In this document: piece by piece, positions 40,192 through 48,764 of the stretch
How positions within the stretch are numbered: the stretch's first letter is position 1
How the letters are laid out: every line of letters starts with the position of its first letter
From: an uncultured Gemmiger sp.
Lineage (GTDB): Bacteria; Bacillota; Clostridia; Oscillospirales; Ruminococcaceae
Assembly: GCA_944386225.1 (NCBI GenBank)
Contig: CALXAH010000002.1
Location: forward strand, 124,001-188,000
Length of the DNA: 64,000 bases
Reading direction: 5' to 3'
Notes under the pieces: model-generated
Told to the model about the DNA's origin: nothing
What the model saw: the letters and a program-made list of their open reading frames with translations, nothing else
Databases searched by the model: none
Position numbers and translations under genes: made by a program

Positions 40192-43188
40192 TTAGTCCAG
40201 GCCGGCAAATCCCAGCGCCAGCACAAAGCGGAACCGTTCCTCCGCCAGGGCGTACCGCGGATCCAGAACCGGGCCGCAGCTGTTGGAGCCAATGCCGCTG
40301 TTCTTGTAGTCCAGGCAGAGTTCCACATCCGGCGCCCGTTCCAGTTCAAAATTGTGGGCCGCCGCCATCAGTGCCTCCTGCGAATAGTGGGAGGCCCGGA
40401 AGCTGAAAGGCGCATCGGAAGCCGCCCAGAGAGCCGCGTCCTCCCCGTTCAGCCGCACCGCCGTACACCCCGTGTGGCTGCCGTGTTCCTGGGGCTTGAT
40501 GTAGTCCACATACTCCGCGTCCACCGTGCTGTCAAATGCCCCGTACCAACTGGCCTGGTGCTTGTCCAGATAGCTTTCGCCGGGACCGTAGCCGGTGTAG
40601 GACAGCCCCTCGAAACCCGCCGGCAAAAACAGCCGAACGCCGAACCGGGGCAGGTAGGGGAACAGGGGGTCGCGTTTTCCCTCCACCGTCAGCCGCAGCC
40701 CGCCGCGGGCGTCGATCCGCCAGCACACCGCGCAGCGCAAAAACGGCTGCCGGATACTGGCCGCGAACACCACATCACAGACGATCTCGGCGCCGCCGTC
40801 CGCCGCGCGGGCGATGTCGCACCGGGCCAGACGCAGCTGTGCCCGGTCGTAGCCGGCCTGTTCCCAGACGCGGCGGATCTTGCGGTCGTTGTCGGTGGGG
40901 GCGCGCCAGACATTGAAGCCCATCGGGCGGCTCAGCCGTTCCCGCCCGCCCCACGCAAGGCTCTTGAAACAGCCGGTGAACCGGTCGAACACATACTCGA
41001 ACCCTTCGCCGGTGATCCGGATCGTCTCGTCGGTCTCCGCCCAGTCCACCGGGCCCGCGCAGGGTTCCGGCAGCGCCGGCGCTGCCGCCTGCAGGGGGAT
41101 CTCGTCAAAGCCCATCTCCTCCCCCGCCCGCATAAAGCCAGCATCCCGGGCGGCCAGCCAGACCAGCCGCAGGTCCCAGCGGCCCGGCGCACAAGGTTGC
41201 GGGCAGGGCAGCGGCATCGCGGCGGTGCCCCGTGGCGGCAGCGGAGGCAGTTCCGCTTCGCCGCCGGCGGTCAGCACCCCATCCCGGCGCAATTCCCACC
41301 GCAGCCGCACCAGGCGGGACGCGTCGGTGAAGTCCAGGGTATTGCGCAGCCGGATCACCCCGTCGGACCAATCGGCCCGCACCGGCCGCCAGACGTTCTT
41401 CAGTTCCCGCAGACCGGGGTGCGGTTTGCGGTCGGGCGAGACCAGACCGTCCACACAGAAGTTCAGGTCGTGGGGGAACTCGCCGCTGTCGCCGCCGTAC
41501 AGATACTTCCGCCCCCCGCCGGGCGCGGGGCCTGCGTCGATGGCATGGTCGCACCACTCCCACACAAAGCCGCCCAGCACGCCGGGCTGCTCCAGCATCA
41601 TGGTCTCGTAGTCCTCCAGATCGCCGGGACCGTTGCCCATGGCGTGGCAGTATTCCACCAGCAGGAAAGGTTTGATATTGGCCGGATCGGCCAGCCAGCG
41701 GCGCACAAAGTCCGGCGGGGTATACATCCTGCTGAACAGATGCAGCATGCTGTCATCGTTCACATGGCCGCCGGTCTGCCGCCAGGCCCCCTCAAAATGC
41801 ACCAGCCGGGTGGGGTCGTATTCCCGCACCCAGCAGCCCGCCTTTTCAAAGCCGGGCCCGTAGCCGGACTCGTTGCCCAGCGACCAGATCAGCACCGACG
41901 GGCTGTTTTTGTCCCGGATCACGCAGCGGCGCACCCGGTCCAGGATCAGGGGTTCAAAGGCCGGGTCCTGGGCGATCAGGCCGTAGGTGATCTCGTCGCC
42001 TCCGCCAAACAGTTCGGTCACCCCGTGGCATTCCACATCCGCCTCATCGATCAGATAGAAGCCGTACCGGTCGCACAGCTGCGCAAACCAGGGCGCGTTG
42101 GGATAATGGCTGGTGCGGATCGCGTTGATGTTGTGCCGTTTCATCAGGGCCAGGTCCCGCAGCGCCTGTTCCGGCGAGATGGCGAAACCGGTGACCGGGT
42201 CGGAATCGTGGCGGTTCACCCCCCGCAGCCGCAGCGGCCGGCCGTTGAGCAGCACCTGCCGCCCCTGCACCGCGATATCCCGCACCCCCACCGGCAGGCT
42301 GATGGTCTCCTCGCCGGCGCGCAGTTCCAGCCGGTAGAGGGCCGGGGTCTCGGCGGTCCAGAACCGGGGCGCATCCAGCGGAATGGTCAGATCGTTTGTG
42401 GCCTTGCCCTGTGCCGCGGGGGCTCCGTCCGGATCCCACAGCTGCCATTCCAGGGCCCCGGCGCCGCCGGTCCACTCCACCCCGACCTGGATCACCGCTT
42501 TGGTATACCCCTCGCAGCCCCAGGTGCGCACCCCGATATCCCGGATATGCTGCGCGGGCCGCGCCAGCAGATACACGTCCCGGAAGATGCCGGACATGCG
42601 GAACTTGTCCTGACATTCCAGATAGGTGCCCACGCTCCACTTGAGCACCAGCACCGCCAGCAGATTCTCCCCGGGATGCACAAAGGCGGTGATATCGAAC
42701 TCGCTGGTGGAGTGGGAGACCTGGCTGTATCCCACCCGCTGCCCGTTGACCCAGACGTAGTAAAAGCTGTCTACCCCCTCAAAGTTCAGATAGAGCCGCC
42801 CGCCGCAAAGGTCCGCGTCCAGGGAAAAGCGGGTGCGATAGGCGCCGCAGGGGTTCTGGTGGGGCACAAAGGGCGGATCGTACGGGATGGGATACCGCAC
42901 GTTGCTGTACTGGTTTTTGTCCAGCCCCTGCATCTGCCAGCAGGAGGGCACCGGCATGGGGGAAAACTCCCGGTCGTCAAACTCCGGCCGGCAGAACTCC
43001 TCCGGCACGGCGCTGATCCGGTCGTACAGCTTCATCCGCCAGCTTCCGCTGAGCAGGACGAATCGCTCCGAGGTCTCCCGCGCGGCGGCTGCATCCTGCC
43101 CGGGAGCAAAGGGAATGTAGTAGGCGCGGTCCGGCTCCACCCCTTCGTGAAGCCGGGTCCAGTCCTCAAATTCATGGTGATGCCGCAT
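40192..43188 (-). CDS. lacZ: GH2 beta-galactosidase, intracellular
   Basis: A 998-residue LacZ-type glycoside hydrolase family 2 enzyme releasing terminal beta-linked galactose. The N-terminal sugar-binding domain contains PSCWQMQGLDKNQYSNVRYPIPYDPP, then LNFEGVDSFYYVWVNGQRVGYSQVSHSTSEFDIT. The barrel has LRGVNRHDSDPVTG, NAIRTSHYPN, the acid/base E440 (LGNESGYG) and nucleophile E512 (VEYCHAMGNG). The C-terminal Bgal_small_N domain ends the protein. No signal peptide. ATG at 43188 follows AAGGAGAACGCC. It is the last gene of the fucose operon, separated from fucI by a 79-bp spacer with a strong hairpin. Confidence 0.94.
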   Translation of the reverse strand: MRHHHEFEDWTRLHEGVEPDRAYYIPFAPGQDAAAARETSERFVLLSGSWRMKLYDRISAVPEEFCRPEFDDREFSPMPVPSCWQMQGLDKNQYSNVRYPIPYDPPFVPHQNPCGAYRTRFSLDADLCGGRLYLNFEGVDSFYYVWVNGQRVGYSQVSHSTSEFDITAFVHPGENLLAVLVLKWSVGTYLECQDKFRMSGIFRDVYLLARPAQHIRDIGVRTWGCEGYTKAVIQVGVEWTGGAGALEWQLWDPDGAPAAQGKATNDLTIPLDAPRFWTAETPALYRLELRAGEETISLPVGVRDIAVQGRQVLLNGRPLRLRGVNRHDSDPVTGFAISPEQALRDLALMKRHNINAIRTSHYPNAPWFAQLCDRYGFYLIDEADVECHGVTELFGGGDEITYGLIAQDPAFEPLILDRVRRCVIRDKNSPSVLIWSLGNESGYGPGFEKAGCWVREYDPTRLVHFEGAWRQTGGHVNDDSMLHLFSRMYTPPDFVRRWLADPANIKPFLLVEYCHAMGNGPGDLEDYETMMLEQPGVLGGFVWEWCDHAIDAGPAPGGGRKYLYGGDSGEFPHDLNFCVDGLVSPDRKPHPGLRELKNVWRPVRADWSDGVIRLRNTLDFTDASRLVRLRWELRRDGVLTAGGEAELPPLPPRGTAAMPLPCPQPCAPGRWDLRLVWLAARDAGFMRAGEEMGFDEIPLQAAAPALPEPCAGPVDWAETDETIRITGEGFEYVFDRFTGCFKSLAWGGRERLSRPMGFNVWRAPTDNDRKIRRVWEQAGYDRAQLRLARCDIARAADGGAEIVCDVVFAASIRQPFLRCAVCWRIDARGGLRLTVEGKRDPLFPYLPRFGVRLFLPAGFEGLSYTGYGPGESYLDKHQASWYGAFDSTVDAEYVDYIKPQEHGSHTGCTAVRLNGEDAALWAASDAPFSFRASHYSQEALMAAAHNFELERAPDVELCLDYKNSGIGSNSCGPVLDPRYALAEERFRFVLALGFAGLD

Positions 43189-43216
43189 GGCGTTCTCCTT
43201 TCGCACCGCAAGGCGC

Positions 43217-43243
43217 GGGCCGGGGCGGTATCCGCCCCGGCCC
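43217..43243 (-). other. Perfect GC-rich hairpin between fucI and lacZ
   Basis: GGGCCGGGGCGG and CCGCCCCGGCCC form a perfect 12-bp stem with a TAT loop and no T-tract. It could stabilise the upstream message or lower lacZ expression within the operon (inference). Confidence 0.75.
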
Positions 43244-43267
43244 TGGTCCTTGCGTCTGGTATTGAGA

Positions 43268-45052
43268 TTATCGGTAGAGCGGGCCGTAATGCTTGCAGGC
43301 GGCAAAGTCCGCGGCCTCGGTGTCCTGCGTGCCGAAAGCAGCCCAGGCGTGGGGCCGGTAGAGGGCCTCGTTTGGAAGGTTGTGCAGCGCCACCGGGATG
43401 CGCAGCATCGAGGCCAGGGTGACCAGATCCGCCCCCACATGGCCGTAGACGGTGACACCGTGGTTGGCGCCCCAGTTGGCCATGACGCTGTATACATCCC
43501 GGAACGCCCCCTTGCCGGTGAGCCGGGGCACAAACCAGGTGGTCGGCCAGGTGGGATCGGTGCGCTTGTCGATGGGGGTATGCACCTCGTCCGGCAGATG
43601 GGCGGTCCAGCCTTCGGCCAGCTGCAGCACCGGGCCTACCCCCTCCACGATGTTCACCCGCAGCAGGGTCACCGGCATCTCGGCGGCACAGCGGAAGTGG
43701 CTGGAGAATCCGCCGCCCCGGAAGTATTCGTAGTTGGCGCGGCACCAGTCGGTAGCCGCCAGGCAGGCGTTCACGTCCCGGTCGGTCATCTCCCAGAAGG
43801 GCTTCATCGCGGGCTCGCCCTTGTCGTTGACGGCCGCGCCGCTGCCGTCCAGCGCGGTGGCGCCGGAGTTGATAAGATGGATGAAGCCGTCCTTCGCCAC
43901 GCCGGTGGGCTTGTGGCCGGCGACCCGCTCGCAGGCCTCGGGGCTCCAGTAGGTGCGCACGTCGTGGAAACAGGGCGCGGTGCCGGTGACCAGGGTGCCC
44001 AGCAGCATCGCCACCCCGTTGAGGGTGTCGTTCTCGGTGGCGAAGGGGGTGGGATGTTTGGGGCCGTTCCAGTCAAAGGTACTGGCCAGGATCGCCTCGC
44101 TGAAGTCCGCGTTGGGCAGCCAGTCGGTCCAGTTGCGCTGGCCCTGGAAGCCGCCGGCCACGGCGTTTTTGCCCAGCGCCTCCTCGTGCCAGCCCATCTC
44201 GTCCAGCTTCGGATTGCCGTACAGAATATCCCGCATGACCATGGTCATCTTGGTGACGAACTCCCAGTCCTTGTCGGCGGGCACCACCTTGGACCGGGTG
44301 ATCACCGGCGGCAGATCCTTGCCGGCGTTGCAGTCATAGCCCTCCTTGCAGTTGGCCTTGACCCAGGCCAGGGCCCGGTCGTACTCCTCGTGGTCGTAAA
44401 TTTCCAGGGTGATGCGGCGCAGGATCTCGGTCATATCCACCCACTCGGGCCGGATGCCCAGATATTTCTGGAACATGGCCGCGTCGCAGTAGCTGCCGGC
44501 GATGCCCATGGCCACGCCGCCCAGGTTGACGTAGGCCTTGTTCTTCATCCAGCCCACCGCCACGGCGCAGCGGGCAAACCGCAGGATCTTCTCGGCCGCG
44601 TCGGCGGGCACGCTGGTGTCGGCGGCGTCCTGCACGTCATGGCCGTAGATGGAGAAGGCAGGCAGCCCCTTCTGGGCGTGGGCGGCCAGCACCGCGGCCA
44701 GATAGACAGCCCCCGGGCGCTCGGTGCCGTTGAAGCCCCATACCGCCTTGATGGTGCGGGGATCCATGTCGAAGGTCTCGCTGCCATAGCACCAGCAGCG
44801 GGTGACGGTCAGGGTGGCCACCACGTTTTCGGTGGTGAACTTGTCGGCGCAGGCGGCGGCCTCGGCCCCGCCGCCGATGGTGGAGTCCGCGATCACGCAC
44901 TGAACGGGGGTGCCGTCCGGATAGCGCAGGTTTTCCTCGATCAGGGCCTTCGCGTTGCGGGCCATGGCCATGGTCTGTTCTTCCAGGCTCTCCCGCACGC
45001 CGCCCCAGCGGCCGTCGATGGTGGGTCGGATCCCGATTTTTGGATAGAGCAT
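43268..45052 (-). CDS. fucI: L-fucose isomerase
   Basis: FucI interconverts L-fucose and L-fuculose, the first step of fucose catabolism, with a Mn2+ site. The 594-residue size is standard. The start [24 protein letters not shown] is characteristic, with [35 protein letters not shown] and [10 protein letters not shown] following. The metal-site Glu and Asp are expected near the middle, for example around [16 protein letters not shown], with the His toward the C terminus. AAGGAGG lies 7 bases before the ATG. It stands 12 bp after the kinase gene. Confidence 0.96.
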   Translation of the reverse strand: MLYPKIGIRPTIDGRWGGVRESLEEQTMAMARNAKALIEENLRYPDGTPVQCVIADSTIGGGAEAAACADKFTTENVVATLTVTRCWCYGSETFDMDPRTIKAVWGFNGTERPGAVYLAAVLAAHAQKGLPAFSIYGHDVQDAADTSVPADAAEKILRFARCAVAVGWMKNKAYVNLGGVAMGIAGSYCDAAMFQKYLGIRPEWVDMTEILRRITLEIYDHEEYDRALAWVKANCKEGYDCNAGKDLPPVITRSKVVPADKDWEFVTKMTMVMRDILYGNPKLDEMGWHEEALGKNAVAGGFQGQRNWTDWLPNADFSEAILASTFDWNGPKHPTPFATENDTLNGVAMLLGTLVTGTAPCFHDVRTYWSPEACERVAGHKPTGVAKDGFIHLINSGATALDGSGAAVNDKGEPAMKPFWEMTDRDVNACLAATDWCRANYEYFRGGGFSSHFRCAAEMPVTLLRVNIVEGVGPVLQLAEGWTAHLPDEVHTPIDKRTDPTWPTTWFVPRLTGKGAFRDVYSVMANWGANHGVTVYGHVGADLVTLASMLRIPVALHNLPNEALYRPHAWAAFGTQDTEAADFAACKHYGPLYR

Positions 45053-45064
45053 TCTGGTTCCTCC

Positions 45065-46489
45065 TTATTGCAGTTGTTGTCTGAATCGGGCGATGGCTTC
45101 CTTCCATCCCTCCCGCCCGGCCGGTTCGTATCGTTTGAGCGGCTCGGTGCGCGCGATGAGCGCGCGGCCTTGCTCGATGCTTTCCACCTCGCCCAGGGCC
45201 ACAAGCTGGATCAGGATGTTGCCCAGCGCGGTGGCCTCCACCGGCCCGGCGATCACAGGGATGCCGGTGCAGTCGGCGGTCATGCGGCAGAGCAGGCCGT
45301 CCTTTGCGCCGCCGCCCAGCACATGCAGCACCGAAAACTGCCGGCCGGTGAGCCGGCGCAGCTGGTCCAGCGCCGCATCGTATTTGAGGGCCAGGCTTTC
45401 GTAGATGCAGCGCATCACCTGCCCCACCGTTTCCGGCACCGGCTGGCCGGTGCGCCGGCAGAATTCCCGCACCCGGCCCGGGATATCCCCCGGCGGGGTG
45501 AACTCCGGCGCGTCCGGGTCGATAAAGCTGCGCAGGGGCTCGGCAGCCAGGGCCAGCTGTTCCAGTTCGGCGTAGGAATACTCCCGCCCTTCGCGCCGCC
45601 ACTGGCGGCGGCTCTCCTGGATCAGCCACAGGCCGATAATGTTCTTCAGGTAGTTCACCTTTCCATTGGCCCCTCGCTCGTTGGACAGAGCGGCCAGCCG
45701 GCTTTCCCGGGTCAGGATCGGCTGGTCCAGTTCGCAGCCCAGCAAACTCCAGGTGCCGCAGGAGAGGAACGCTGCGTCCGGGTCGATGCAGGGCATGGCG
45801 GCCACCGCGCACTGGGTGTCGTGGCCGGCCACCGCGATGACCTTCGCGCCCCGGTATTCCCCTATCACCGTACCGCTCTCCACCCGGGGGGCGAACAGGG
45901 TTTCCGGGATATCGAACGCCGCCAGCACCTGCCGGCTCCATGCGCCGGTGCGCGGATCCAGCATCTGGCTGGTGGAGGCAATGGTCGTCTCGCACACGCT
46001 CGCCCCGCACAGGGCACAGGCGAACAGATCCGGCATAAACAGCAGCCGCCGGGCGCGGGCCCAGGTCTCCGGCTCGCCTTTTCGGACCGCCAGCAGCTGA
46101 AACAGGGTGTTGATGGGCATGATCTGGCTGCCGGTGGCGGCGTAGAGCGCGTCCGCGTCCAGCCGGTCGCAGGCCGCCTCCACCATGCCGGCGGTGCGGC
46201 CGTCCCGGTAGTGGACCGGGTCTGCCAGCAGCTTGCCCGTCTGGTCCAGCAGGCCGAAGTCCACCCCCCAGGTGTCAAAGCCCACGCTGTCAAAAGCGCC
46301 CGCCTGTTCGACGCCCCGCTGTACGTTCTGCATCAGATCAGAGAAATCCCAGCGAAGATGCCCGGCCTGTTCCCGGGGGCGGTTTTCAAAGCGGTGTACC
46401 TCCCGGCAAATCAGGCGACCGCCGTCATATTCCGCCAGGATGGCCCGGCCGCTGGACGCGCCGAAGTCAAACGCCAGAACTCGTTTCAT
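45065..46489 (-). CDS. FGGY-family kinase, rhamnulokinase-like, probably L-fuculokinase
   Basis: A 474-residue sugar kinase of the FGGY family. The phosphate-1 motif LAFDFGASSGRAIL opens the protein. FDTWGVDFGLLD is the substrate loop typical of rhamnulokinases, and AVAGHDTQCAVAAMP and LSCGTWSLLG follow, then the second FGGY domain with HVLGGGAKDGLLCRMTADCTGIPVIAGPVEATALGN. By sequence it resembles RhaB more than E. coli FucK, but it lies between fucI and fucA and no rhamnose isomerase is present. L-fuculose is therefore the likely substrate, as in gut Firmicutes and Bacteroides. ATG at 46489 follows AAGGAGAG. Confidence 0.88.
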   Translation of the reverse strand: MKRVLAFDFGASSGRAILAEYDGGRLICREVHRFENRPREQAGHLRWDFSDLMQNVQRGVEQAGAFDSVGFDTWGVDFGLLDQTGKLLADPVHYRDGRTAGMVEAACDRLDADALYAATGSQIMPINTLFQLLAVRKGEPETWARARRLLFMPDLFACALCGASVCETTIASTSQMLDPRTGAWSRQVLAAFDIPETLFAPRVESGTVIGEYRGAKVIAVAGHDTQCAVAAMPCIDPDAAFLSCGTWSLLGCELDQPILTRESRLAALSNERGANGKVNYLKNIIGLWLIQESRRQWRREGREYSYAELEQLALAAEPLRSFIDPDAPEFTPPGDIPGRVREFCRRTGQPVPETVGQVMRCIYESLALKYDAALDQLRRLTGRQFSVLHVLGGGAKDGLLCRMTADCTGIPVIAGPVEATALGNILIQLVALGEVESIEQGRALIARTEPLKRYEPAGREGWKEAIARFRQQLQ

Positions 46490-46502
46490 CCGGTCTCTCC
46501 TT

Positions 46503-47192
46503 TCAGCGCAGGCCGTTTTCAAACTTTTTGTAGCCCGGATGCCGCCCGGTGACCCGATAGAATCCCCGCAGATCGATGAGTTTCTGGATGTTCTCCCGGC
46601 TGATGTCCACGCTGCCGCCCAGGATCACCGCGTTGATGGTGATCTTGGCCCAGAGTTCCAGGCTCTCCATCCGATAGAAGGCGGTGATCACATCGCTGCC
46701 CACCGCCAGCGCGCCGTGGTTTTCCAGCAGCATCACGTCGTGTTCTTCCAGATAGGGCTCGATGGCGTCGGGCACCTCCGGGGTGGAGGGAGTACCGTAG
46801 GGGGTCAGGGGTACGCTGCCGATCACCGCCACGTCCTCGATCATGTTGTACATATCCATCGCCTTGTGGGCCACCGCAAAGCCGGTGGCGCCGGGGGGAT
46901 GGGCGTGAAGTACACTGCCCACATCGGGCCGCTTTTCGTAGCAGCGCAGATGCATCTTAATCTCGCTGGAGGGGCGCAGACCCTCCGCGCCCTCCAGTAC
47001 CTGGCCTTTGGCGTCGATTCGCAGCAGTTTGTCCGGCGTGATAAAGCTCTTACTGATGCCGGTGGGGGTACACAGGAAGGTGCCGTCCTCCAGGCGGGCG
47101 GACAGGTTGCCGTCATTGGCGGCCACCCAGCCCAGCTGCCAGGTTTTTTGGCAGACGTCGCACATCTGTTCTTTCAGCGCTTGCAGTTCCAT
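46503..47192 (-). CDS. fucA: L-fuculose-phosphate aldolase (class II)
   Basis: FucA splits L-fuculose 1-phosphate into dihydroxyacetone phosphate and L-lactaldehyde using Zn2+. The 229-residue protein has GNLSARLEDG (about residues 28-37), TPTGISK, the catalytic E77 (SSE), zinc ligands H96 and H98 (HAHPP) and H159 (LLENHGAL). RhaD and AraD are related, but neighbouring FucI supports fuculose 1-phosphate. No lactaldehyde reductase (fucO) or propanediol genes are in the window, so lactaldehyde must be handled elsewhere. The kinase gene starts 13 bp downstream. Confidence 0.93.
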   Translation of the reverse strand: MELQALKEQMCDVCQKTWQLGWVAANDGNLSARLEDGTFLCTPTGISKSFITPDKLLRIDAKGQVLEGAEGLRPSSEIKMHLRCYEKRPDVGSVLHAHPPGATGFAVAHKAMDMYNMIEDVAVIGSVPLTPYGTPSTPEVPDAIEPYLEEHDVMLLENHGALAVGSDVITAFYRMESLELWAKITINAVILGGSVDISRENIQKLIDLRGFYRVTGRHPGYKKFENGLR

Positions 47193-47216
47193 GGATTCGC
47201 CTCATTTCTCTCGGTG

Positions 47217-48674
47217 TTATTTCTGGTATTTGGGGCTGTCGGCGTAGACCGGCCGCCCCTCGGAATAGATCCCCGGCCGGCGCATCTGGCCAAAGCCGGA
47301 CACCGCTTCCCGGGTGCCGTCCACCGCCGGATCGGCGTAGGTGTGGTACCAGTGTTGCAGCTTTTTTAGAAGCTGCGCCTGAACGTCGGCGTATTCGGGC
47401 CGGCCGGCCAGGTTTTCCCGCTCGCCCGGGTCGTTTGCCAGGCAATACAACTCGTGGGGGCCATAGGGATAACGGTGGATGTATTTCCATTCCCGGTTGC
47501 GGATCATCCGGCTGTTGCCGTACTCGTCCAGAATGACCACGTGGTTGTCGGCCTCGGCGCCGTTCACCAGCACATCGGCAAAGCTGCGGCCCGGCAGGTC
47601 GGCGGGCAGGTCGGCCCCCAGATCCAGCAGCTCGTTCAGGGTCTGGATGATATCATAGTGGCTGCACATGCTGCCGGTCACCCGGCCCGCCCGGATATGG
47701 CCGGGCCAGCGGGCGATGAAGGGCACCTTGACCGCTGTGTCGAACAGGTTGAAGGGGAAGGTGCCGTTGCCCTTGCCCCAGATGCCGTGGTGCCCCATGT
47801 TCATGCCGTTGTCGGCGGTGAAGATCACCAGGGTGTTCTCCGCCAGGCCCAGCGCTTCCAGCCGGTCCAGCAGCCTGCCCACCCCCGCGTCCATGGCGCT
47901 GATCGCCGCATAATAGCCCCGCAGCAGCCGTTTACGCTCCTCGCCGGTGCCGCCGGGGGCGGTGGGGATGCGGTTGGGATGCAGCGGCTCGTCCGGGGTG
48001 GCGGTAAAGGCGCAGTCCCGGTACAGGTCGATGTACTCCTTCGGGTGCTGGTCCTCGTCCCAGGGGTCGTGGGGCGCGGTATAGTGCACGCTGATGTAGA
48101 AGGGCTCCTCCCGGCCGGAAAACTCGTCCAGATACCCCAGGGCCCGCTCGGTGATGAGATCGGTGATATACCGGCTTTCAAAATGCAGCTGTCCGTCCTC
48201 GATCACGTCCGCCTGGTTGTACAGGCAGCCGCCCCGCCCGATGGTGTACCAGTGGGAAAACCCGTGCTGGGGATGCAGGCTGTCCCCCAGGTGCCATTTG
48301 CCGCTGAGGGCACAGGTATAGCCCTTTTGCGCCAGCAGATCCGGATAGGTGAGGAGCCCTTCCAGATACCGGATGGGCAGGTCCTCACTGGCGAAATAGG
48401 GATGGTCCGCGTGCTCGCCCAGCGCCTTTTTGTCCAGGCTTCCGCTGCGAATCCAGTCGTGGACCCCATGCTGGGAGGGGATGCGGCCGGTCAGGATGGA
48501 GGCGCGGGCCGGGCTGCACACCGGCGAAGCGCAGAAAAAGTTTTCAAAGCGGGTGCCCTGGGCCGCCAGCCGGTCCAGATGGGGGGTGTGAAGATCGGTG
48601 TTGCCGGCACAGCGCATGGCCCAGGCGCCTTGATCGTCGGTCAGGATAAAGAGCAGATTCGGTCGTTGGTTCAT
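47217..48674 (-). CDS. Cys-type sulfatase, intracellular
   Basis: A 485-residue alkaline-phosphatase-superfamily sulfatase. The N terminus NLLFILTDDQGAWAMRCAG has the metal aspartates D13 and D14. The modification motif is CSPARASILTGR with C53, to be converted to formylglycine by a radical-SAM anSME in anaerobes. SGKWHLGDSLHPQHGF (LSGKWHLG) and FTADNGMNMGHHGIWGKG carry further active-site residues. There is no signal peptide, unlike most Bacteroides carbohydrate sulfatases. Lying upstream of fucA it probably desulfates an imported sugar such as sulfated fucose, galactose or GlcNAc; the exact target is unknown. No maturase gene is in the window. Confidence 0.92.
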   Translation of the reverse strand: MNQRPNLLFILTDDQGAWAMRCAGNTDLHTPHLDRLAAQGTRFENFFCASPVCSPARASILTGRIPSQHGVHDWIRSGSLDKKALGEHADHPYFASEDLPIRYLEGLLTYPDLLAQKGYTCALSGKWHLGDSLHPQHGFSHWYTIGRGGCLYNQADVIEDGQLHFESRYITDLITERALGYLDEFSGREEPFYISVHYTAPHDPWDEDQHPKEYIDLYRDCAFTATPDEPLHPNRIPTAPGGTGEERKRLLRGYYAAISAMDAGVGRLLDRLEALGLAENTLVIFTADNGMNMGHHGIWGKGNGTFPFNLFDTAVKVPFIARWPGHIRAGRVTGSMCSHYDIIQTLNELLDLGADLPADLPGRSFADVLVNGAEADNHVVILDEYGNSRMIRNREWKYIHRYPYGPHELYCLANDPGERENLAGRPEYADVQAQLLKKLQHWYHTYADPAVDGTREAVSGFGQMRRPGIYSEGRPVYADSPKYQK

Positions 48675-48700
48675 GGTATAACCTCGTTGCGTTTGGTACC

Positions 48701-48739
48701 AAAAAGGGCCGGCAGCCCCGGGAGGAGCTACCGGCCCTT
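48701..48739 (-). terminator. Intra-operon terminator/attenuator between binding protein and sulfatase genes
   Basis: On the minus strand AAGGGCCGG and CCGGCCCTT close a hairpin with an inner AGC-rich helix, followed by TTTTT. It lies 25 bp after the binding-protein stop and 26 bp before the sulfatase ATG. Partial termination would leave transporter mRNA in excess over the catabolic genes. Confidence 0.8.
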
Positions 48740-48764
48740 GCACACATTGTCCGGGACGGAAGGA

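Noticed and set aside
39442-43422. Long plus-strand open frame (over 1300 codons) opposite lacZ
   Set aside because: It is antisense to a complete GH2 enzyme with a ribosome-binding site; the frame is Pro/Arg/Gly-rich and runs unbroken only because of codon bias.
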